Assembly: GCA_903922535.1 (NCBI GenBank)
Contig: CAIXUF010001087.1
Span: 1-20,781, forward strand
Length of the DNA stretch: 20,781 nt
DNA from: Candidatus Hydrogenedentota bacterium
Lineage (GTDB): Bacteria; Hydrogenedentota; Hydrogenedentia; Hydrogenedentiales; CAITNO01
Direction of reading: 5' to 3'
Position numbers and translations under genes: made by a program. This document shows, one piece after another, positions 16,110-20,781 of the stretch; position 1 is the stretch's first letter, and every line of letters starts with the position of its first letter. Under the pieces are notes generated by a model. The model ran no database searches. It was given only the letters and a program-made list of their open reading frames with translations, and was not told the origin of the DNA.

Positions 16110-16158
16110 CAAAAAGCCGGCACGACTTCGATGGTGAAGTCGTGCCGGCTCTGTTTTC
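16110..16158. terminator. Bidirectional terminator between pntB and the epimerase-like gene
   Basis: A perfect 15-bp stem (AGCCGGCACGACTTC, 16115-16129, with 16136-16150) and a 6-nt loop. CTGTTTTCC follows on the plus strand. The five A bases before the stem give a T-run on the minus strand, so it can serve both convergent genes. Confidence 0.9.
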
Positions 16159-16176
16159 CTGTACGAGTATGTGCGC

Positions 16177-17061
16177 CTATGCCGGGAAGCAGGCCCGTGT
16201 GGCTTTAAGAATGTCCTCGTTGTTCTTGGTGGAGGACCCGCACTCGAGCGCGACGAAACCCTTGAATTTCGCGCCTGTGCCCGCGATGGCCTTGAAGATG
16301 TTCGTGTAGTTCAGTTCGCCCGTGCCCGGCTCCTTGCGGCCGGGGTTGTCGGCCACGTGGAAATGGCCGATGCGGTCGATGTTTTCCGTGAGGTTGCGAA
16401 TCACGTTGCCCTCGGTGATCTGCTGGTGGTAAATGTCGAACAGCATCTTGACGTTGGGGCTGTTTACTCCCTTCAAGATCTCCATCGTGTGGTCCGTGCG
16501 CGCCATGAAGTAGCCCTTGTGGTCCACCAGGATGTTGAGCGCCTCCATCACGATGATGACGTCGTTCTTCTCCGCAATCGGCGCCAGCTTCTTCAGGCAT
16601 TCAATCACGGCCTCGGTCTGCTTCTCCCGCGGCACGTCCTTGCGCTCGTTGCCGCTCAGGCCGACGAGGTGTTTGCAGTTGAGCCTCTTGGCAATCTCGA
16701 CCCGTTCTTTGAACTGCTTTATTATCTCGTCGTGATCCTTCGGCTGGACCATGCCGCCGGGGGCGATGGCGCCCGCGCCGACCATGCAACTCAGTTCGAG
16801 GCCCAGCGAATCGGCCTTCTTGCGGATCGCGTCAAAGTCCCCCTCCGGTCCGAGCCACTCATAGGCGGGGAAACCCCACTTGGCGACCTGCTCCAGTTTC
16901 TGGTCCGTGGTGCCCTCAAAAGTGTCGATGGGCACGGACATCCGGATGGGCAGCGCGGAGAAGGGGCCCGTCGGGGCCGCCGCGGCAAGGGGCATTTTTC
17001 CGAGCATGGCCGCGCCGGCGCCGGCCGCCAAAGAACTCATCAGGAATCCGCGTCGATCCAT
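16177..17061 (-). CDS. Tat-exported hydroxypyruvate isomerase-like (sugar isomerase/epimerase) protein
   Basis: A 294-residue xylose-isomerase-like TIM barrel. Start 17061 has GAGGAG 9 nt upstream and opens with a twin-arginine signal (MDRRGFLMSSLAAGAGAAML) ending near AAAAPTG. The block HFHVADNPGRKEPGTGELNY (residues about 233-252) closely follows the Hyi signature ADNPGRxEPGTGEINY. VMEALN (Glu173), FDIYHQQ (Asp209, His212) and VALECGSS (Glu273) supply the expected metal ligands and acid/base residues. Cytoplasmic Hyi interconverts hydroxypyruvate and tartronate semialdehyde; the exported form more likely acts on a free sugar or keto-sugar in the periplasm. It lies downstream of the tocopherol-cyclase-like gene with a 117-nt gap containing its own candidate promoter. 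True substrate unknown. Confidence 0.85.
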   Translation of the reverse strand: MDRRGFLMSSLAAGAGAAMLGKMPLAAAAPTGPFSALPIRMSVPIDTFEGTTDQKLEQVAKWGFPAYEWLGPEGDFDAIRKKADSLGLELSCMVGAGAIAPGGMVQPKDHDEIIKQFKERVEIAKRLNCKHLVGLSGNERKDVPREKQTEAVIECLKKLAPIAEKNDVIIVMEALNILVDHKGYFMARTDHTMEILKGVNSPNVKMLFDIYHQQITEGNVIRNLTENIDRIGHFHVADNPGRKEPGTGELNYTNIFKAIAGTGAKFKGFVALECGSSTKNNEDILKATRACFPA

Positions 17062-17132
17062 CGTACAGTCTCCTCTTTCGGGTTTCGCGCCCAAGGCGCG
17101 TGTTGTTTCAGGTGGGGTTCACACCGCCGCAC

Positions 17133-17140
17133 AGAATAGC
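17133..17140 (-). promoter_or_regulatory. Candidate -10 element for the Tat-exported isomerase-like gene
   Basis: GCTATTCT on the minus strand (17140-17133) lies about 72 nt upstream of the start at 17061. A weak -35-like TTCCGG lies 18 nt further upstream of TATTCT. The leader also carries a small GC hairpin (CGCGCC-CAA-GGCGCG, 17086-17100). Confidence 0.25.
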
Positions 17141-17178
17141 ATATTTGCTTGTTTGACCGGAATCGCCCTGTGTTTGTT

Positions 17179-18327
17179 TCAGCGCGCCGTCCTGTCAATT
17201 CCCTTTACCGGGAAACTTTCGTAAAGCACCTTGGTGTCGGCCTCATGGCAGTCCAGCGCCGTGGCGGTTGCGCTGCCGTACTCGATACCCGCGAAGTCGG
17301 AGTGCAGCGTTTCCAGAAGACGCAAGTCCAGCCCTTCGAATTTGTACAGCCGGAGCGTCACCGTTCCGGTCAGCGTCTCGAAATCGTTGAAGAACTCGTT
17401 CTGCGGCGTGGGAAAGACGAGGTCCATGAACGAATCGCACGGCGCCCTGGCCTCAATGTTGATCATGTAGCCCTGCCGGTTGATGGACTGGATTCTCCAA
17501 GTGCCAAAGTCGATGCTAAAGCGCTGGAAATCCCCGTCGTTGGGCCGCCAGTTGTACTCGACCCCGTCGTGCTTGAGGCCCATGTCCAGCCCGGACATCG
17601 GCTCGAACAAGCCGAGCACCCGGGGCAGCCCGCCGCCTGCGGCAAAGGCCGTGTCAGGATGGCCGTCAAAATGGTTGGCCGTGATCCAGGCCCACCAGTC
17701 GGGAAAGTTGCGGCCCCAGTTCCGGTCCTGATAGCCGGGGACGTCCGCGAACACATAGGTCTTTCCGTTGCAGACGACGGTTCCGCTAAACAGCGCCGAG
17801 GCCTGCGCCGGATACCACGCGATGTTCGTCAGGTCGGGCACGAACATCGCCCAGCCCATGGCGTTGAAATCCCACTGGTTGTCGATGGTGATGTTCCAGG
17901 ACGCGTTCGTCACCCCGTCGAATACGTGCCCGGCAATGGCGTGGCGGGTGGCCTTCTGATCCGCGATGGCAACGTCGGTCTTGTCGTAGGACGCCTGAAA
18001 GTCCGCAACCGCGTAGTTCTGCGTGACTGTAATCCCTTCGGCGAAACTGCCGAAGCCGACATAAGAGCGGCTGGCCGGGTCGGAATTTGCCGTGTCCCAC
18101 GGATTGACAACGCCATAGAGAAAGTAGAATGCGTCGCCCGTGTCCGGCAGAACCACCTTGTAATACCACCACTCAAACCATGGACCCGTGTCGGTCTTGC
18201 CGTTGTCCGCAGCCGCGTTCTCGCGATTCCATACCAGGTTGTCGTAGGGGTAGGTGAACGTCGGGTAGACGGGACAGCCGGAAAGCAGCACCAGGGTCAT
18301 ACCGAACAGCAAGAAGCACTTCTTCAT
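17179..18327 (-). CDS. Tocopherol-cyclase-like lipoprotein
   Basis: A 382-residue predicted lipoprotein: MKKCFLLFGMTLVLLSGC gives lipobox L-S-G-C with Cys18. This signal fixes the start at 18327, although the SD is weak (AGGGTG). The mature part has WFEWWYYKVV (residues about 50-59) and a central block PGYQDRNWGRNFPDWWAW followed by ITANHF, plus WNITIDNQWDF and LRLYKFEGL. The WYFK-like start and the (Q/E)-x-x-NWG-x-x-FP-x-x-W-x-W block are what I recognise from the tocopherol cyclase-like family, which closes the chromanol ring of vitamin E in plants and cyanobacteria. A lipid-anchored member outside phototrophs suggests another hydrophobic substrate or a binding role. It follows the metallophosphoesterase gene after 70 nt on the same strand. 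Confidence 0.7.
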   Translation of the reverse strand: MKKCFLLFGMTLVLLSGCPVYPTFTYPYDNLVWNRENAAADNGKTDTGPWFEWWYYKVVLPDTGDAFYFLYGVVNPWDTANSDPASRSYVGFGSFAEGITVTQNYAVADFQASYDKTDVAIADQKATRHAIAGHVFDGVTNASWNITIDNQWDFNAMGWAMFVPDLTNIAWYPAQASALFSGTVVCNGKTYVFADVPGYQDRNWGRNFPDWWAWITANHFDGHPDTAFAAGGGLPRVLGLFEPMSGLDMGLKHDGVEYNWRPNDGDFQRFSIDFGTWRIQSINRQGYMINIEARAPCDSFMDLVFPTPQNEFFNDFETLTGTVTLRLYKFEGLDLRLLETLHSDFAGIEYGSATATALDCHEADTKVLYESFPVKGIDRTAR

Positions 18328-18397
18328 GCGACACCCTTTTGGTTGTTTCCGTGTCTCCGCGCCCTGCGAGTTGGGAGAGAAGCATACGGAGGCCGCG

Positions 18398-19339
18398 TCA
18401 TCGTGCGACGGCCTTGCTCCAGTGCTCCCCCCAGCCCTGGTGCGTGCGGCCGGCGACCACCATCTTGTCTGCCGTGACATGGACCACGAGGAAGTTTCCA
18501 TCCGCCGCCTTGCCCGCGATAAAGGCGTCAATGCCGTGCCATTGGAGATGCTGCTGGTCGTGGTTGTGGCCGTTGAAGATGGCGATGACGTTGTAGTTCT
18601 TTATAGCGTCGTAATAGGCGTCCCGTTCCGGTTCGGTCCACCACCGGTCCTCGCAACTGAAGGAATCGAAGCTGTAATGGTGAAACAGGATGACGGGACG
18701 GTGACTGTTGCCCACCCGCTGTGCCAGGTCATCCTTCAGGAAGGCGAGGCTGTCGTTGGCCGAACCGGGACCGCCGGGGTAGAGGTTCAGGTTGACGAAA
18801 TGAACCCGGCCCCAATCCCACGAACTGTGCAGTCCGTCGGTCGAGAGGCGCAGTCCGTCGCGATGCCGGTTGCGATCCTTGATTCCGTTCATCACCACGG
18901 TGCGTCCGCTGGTGATGTCATGGTTGCCGTACGCCTCGAAAACGGGATACTTGATTCGGCCCTTGCCGCCAATGCCAAAGTCATCGCGGAACCCGTCATG
19001 ACGGTGGAGCACCCAATAGCCAATCCAGTTGAGCCGCTCGCCGCTGTCGGTGAGGTCTCCCACCACCAGCACGCCCACGGGGGCAGCCACGGCGCCCGCT
19101 TCCGCCTCGGCAGGGTACGGCGTCCCCGGCAGTGTGTTCATGCAGTCGATGTTGGCCTTGTTGCCGGCCTCATTGTTGTCCCACTGCGACTGGCCATAAT
19201 GGGTGTCGGCGGCAACGAAGAAGGTGAAATCGGAGCCGGACACCACGGGCACCTTGAACGGTGCCGGGCAGGCGCACCCCGTCAGTGCCAGCGCGATCAA
19301 CAGCGGAATCGCAAGACGCCGAACGGTTAAGCCTTTCAT
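18398..19339 (-). CDS. Metallophosphoesterase lipoprotein (calcineurin-like)
   Basis: A 313-residue predicted lipoprotein with signal MKGLTVRRLAIPLLIALALTG and Cys22 in lipobox L-T-G-C. All calcineurin-like metal motifs are present in order: AADTHYG (Asp45, His47), VVGDLTD (Asp95), YGNHD (Asn139, His140), ILFHHYS and FNGHNHD (GHxH). It should be an active two-metal phosphoesterase facing the periplasm. The start lies 1 nt after the stop codon of the URO-D-like gene, so the two are almost certainly cotranscribed and translationally coupled. A 70-nt gap separates it from the next gene. The substrate, such as a phosphodiester, phospholipid or nucleotide, is not shown. Confidence 0.88.
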   Translation of the reverse strand: MKGLTVRRLAIPLLIALALTGCACPAPFKVPVVSGSDFTFFVAADTHYGQSQWDNNEAGNKANIDCMNTLPGTPYPAEAEAGAVAAPVGVLVVGDLTDSGERLNWIGYWVLHRHDGFRDDFGIGGKGRIKYPVFEAYGNHDITSGRTVVMNGIKDRNRHRDGLRLSTDGLHSSWDWGRVHFVNLNLYPGGPGSANDSLAFLKDDLAQRVGNSHRPVILFHHYSFDSFSCEDRWWTEPERDAYYDAIKNYNVIAIFNGHNHDQQHLQWHGIDAFIAGKAADGNFLVVHVTADKMVVAGRTHQGWGEHWSKAVAR

Positions 19340-19340
19340 G

Positions 19341-20648
19341 TCAGCGGTTTCCCATGCGTTCCGCCTCTTCCATGGCGATGGCTGCCCAGGACCAGAGGTT
19401 CTTGGGATGGTAGCGAACCGTGGAGATGTCCTTCATGATCAGTTCGACATGGCAGTTGCCCTCGGTCTTGTCGAGGAATGCGCGGATGTTCTTTCGTGCC
19501 TGATCGGCATCCCAGTTTGATTCGGCGAGAATGGCCGGGCTGGGTTTGTGGCTGATGACGTAGTCGCGGCCGATGCCGCCGATGGCGCGCTCCGGTTTGC
19601 ACCAGGGGCTGACGGAAATCTTGCGCAGGTTGGGGATGCGCCGCAGGATGTCCAGCTTGCCGTCAAGCGGCTCACAGCAGCCGTAATAGACCATGCCCCA
19701 GCGCTCCAGCCAGCGCAGGTCGTGGGCAATGGCGAATTCCCAATGCATTTCGGGGGAGACTTCGGAGAAGGCCTGCGCGTTGGAGCAACCCCACATGTTG
19801 CGCGGTTTCACGTGGTCGGGATCGTAGTCGGTGCCGGGCAATTGGCTGGTGTAGCCATAACCGCCGGATCCGACGCGCGTGTTGTTGTTGTCGAGCGAGA
19901 GCAGGTTCTGCTCGACAAACTGGTCCAGTTCCACCATCCATGCATCCACCATGCGGTCCACCGCCGCGTGAACCATGTCGGGCCGCAGGATGAGGTCCTC
20001 CATCGCCTCCTGCACGCCCCACCAGCGGATGAGGTAGTCCCACGGCGTGAACCAAATGTGCGTCTGCCCGGCCTTCTTCACCGGCATGATGCCCTTGTAC
20101 ACGTCGCACATGGCCTGGTATCGGATTTCCGTGGCGGCCGCGTTGTGCGTGACCTGCGGCATCTTGATCTTCTCGATATCCCCCGGTTCCTTGATCTGGA
20201 TGTTGAAATGGCGTGACACGATGTCGTTGGTGTCGTCGGTCTTGACGACATCCACATCCTCGACAATCCCAAAGTCGGTGCTGTGGACGGCCAGCGGACA
20301 GGTCAGGAAATCGTCCACCACCATGTCACCGGGCAGGTGCCGCCACTGGTAGATTGTCCGGCGCAGTTCGCGCTCCTGATCCTGCGCCCAGGGATGTTCC
20401 GTGCGCAGCGTCAACTCGTCGTCAACGTTCATCTCGTTCCAGCAGATCTCGTTGATCCACACCATGGGCCGGACACTGTCGAGGTCGTTGAGCCGCGTCC
20501 AGAGCGCGGCCTTCTCTTTGTGGACAGGCAGCGCGGCGAGGACCGCCACTTCGGAGGCCAGCGCGCGTAGAATGTCGATATCCCGCTGGGAGAGATGGAT
20601 GGGCTCCGCGATGGGCGGCGGCGTGTAGTGGCTGGGATCATGAAGCAT
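19341..20648 (-). CDS. Uroporphyrinogen-decarboxylase-like (MtaA/URO-D fold) protein
   Basis: A 435-residue soluble protein. Start 20648 is supported by a strong SD (GGAGGTG, 20660-20654) 5 nt upstream. It resembles the URO-D/cobamide methyltransferase-like proteins common in PVC-type genomes: RPMVWINEICWNEM near residue 60, FTPWDYLIRWWGVQEAMEDLILRPD in the middle, and a C-terminal barrel part with VYYGCCEPLDGKLDIL (Cys324, Cys325) and ISVSPWCKPE. In corrinoid methyltransferases of this fold a His/Cys set binds zinc; the GCCE segment occupies a similar place, but zinc binding is inference. It is unlikely to be true HemE because the HemE N-terminal Arg motif is not seen. It leads a leftward block with two lipoprotein genes. 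Function unknown. Confidence 0.7.
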   Translation of the reverse strand: MLHDPSHYTPPPIAEPIHLSQRDIDILRALASEVAVLAALPVHKEKAALWTRLNDLDSVRPMVWINEICWNEMNVDDELTLRTEHPWAQDQERELRRTIYQWRHLPGDMVVDDFLTCPLAVHSTDFGIVEDVDVVKTDDTNDIVSRHFNIQIKEPGDIEKIKMPQVTHNAAATEIRYQAMCDVYKGIMPVKKAGQTHIWFTPWDYLIRWWGVQEAMEDLILRPDMVHAAVDRMVDAWMVELDQFVEQNLLSLDNNNTRVGSGGYGYTSQLPGTDYDPDHVKPRNMWGCSNAQAFSEVSPEMHWEFAIAHDLRWLERWGMVYYGCCEPLDGKLDILRRIPNLRKISVSPWCKPERAIGGIGRDYVISHKPSPAILAESNWDADQARKNIRAFLDKTEGNCHVELIMKDISTVRYHPKNLWSWAAIAMEEAERMGNR

Positions 20649-20677
20649 AAAGTCACCTCCGAACTAGAAAAAGAACC

Positions 20678-20717
20678 TAACCACGAAAAAAACGGAACGA
20701 CACGGAAAAAGAAAAGA
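20678..20717. repeat. A-rich ACCACGAAAA/ACACGG dispersed repeat
   Basis: The stretch AACCACGAAAAAAACGGAAC and following ACACGGAAAAAG resembles an intergenic AACCACGAA-ACACGAA repeat that I recall from many environmental genomes. It lies 18 nt upstream of the SD of the URO-D-like gene, in its presumed promoter region. Confidence 0.5.
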
Positions 20718-20721
20718 ACAC

Positions 20722-20770
20722 CGTCATTGCGAGCGCAGCAAAGCAATCTCTTGCTCGCGACAATCCAGAC
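20722..20770. repeat. CGTCATTGCGAGCGCAGCAAAGCAATCT dispersed repeat
   Basis: CGTCATTGCGAGCGCAGC... followed by AAAGCAATCTCTTGCTCGCGACAATCC. GCGAGC (20729-20734) pairs with GCTCGC (20753-20758). The wording matches a widespread intergenic repeat type (GTCATTGCGAG...GAAGCAATCT). It is cut or nearly cut by the window edge. Confidence 0.65.
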
Positions 20771-20781
20771 TATGGGTTATG

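Noticed and set aside
15036..16112. Long minus-strand open frame opposite pntB
   Set aside because: It is His/Gly-rich and without motifs, antisense to a clear transhydrogenase gene.
17149..18477. Long plus-strand open frame opposite the tocopherol-cyclase-like gene
   Set aside because: The minus strand has a lipoprotein signal and family motifs; the plus frame has none and no ribosome site.
19341..20648. Genuine uroporphyrinogen decarboxylase (hemE)
   Set aside because: The protein is longer than HemE and the N-terminal HemE motifs are not seen; it fits better with divergent URO-D-fold proteins.

Overview
The window is about 20.8 kb of GC-rich bacterial chromosome. It carries housekeeping genes (tRNA modification, purine synthesis, proton-translocating transhydrogenase) mixed with secreted and lipid-anchored accessory proteins. 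A PVC-like or Hydrogenedentota-like uncultured bacterium fits best. The reasons are a Tat-exported sugar isomerase/epimerase-type protein, a uroporphyrinogen-decarboxylase-like protein, a GT39-type membrane enzyme fused to TPRs, an ISAzo13-type transposase tail, and spacers full of dispersed palindromic repeats. This placement is inferred from gene types; no rRNA or other phylogenetic marker was compared.

Layout, left to right. 1-110 is the end of an ISAzo13-like transposase, followed by a strong hairpin. 349-954 is a glycine-zipper lipoprotein with its own promoter and terminator. 1197-3374 (-) is a polytopic GT39/ArnT-like glycosyltransferase with C-terminal TPRs; two tandem copies of a palindromic repeat are read through inside its coding sequence. 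Divergent from it is a cytoplasmic GT-B-like glycosyltransferase (3512-4570). The leftward genes mnmG, purE and a nucleoside 2-deoxyribosyltransferase-like gene follow (4654-7741), separated by repeat-bearing spacers. 7955-10006 (+) is an exported GH3-fold protein with a PKD-like tail that has lost the catalytic residues expected of GH3/NagZ enzymes. It converges, 9 nt apart, on a secreted multidomain glycoside-hydrolase-like gene (10016-11977, -) interrupted by one in-frame TAG.

The right half holds a hemolysin III/PAQR-like membrane protein (12200-12856), a 405-nt spacer with no recognisable gene, and the overlapping three-gene transhydrogenase operon pntAA-pntAB-pntB (13262-16091) ending at a bidirectional terminator. 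A leftward block follows: a URO-D-like protein (20648-19341), a metallophosphoesterase lipoprotein (19339-18398), a tocopherol-cyclase-like lipoprotein (18327-17179) and a Tat-exported hydroxypyruvate-isomerase-like protein (17061-16177).

No CRISPR array, rRNA, tRNA, prophage or clear defence island was seen. The most unusual signals are the in-frame palindromic repeat in the glycosyltransferase, the apparently dead GH3 protein, the amber-interrupted hydrolase, the lipoprotein pair containing a tocopherol-cyclase fold, and the coexistence of several unrelated dispersed-repeat families in one short window.
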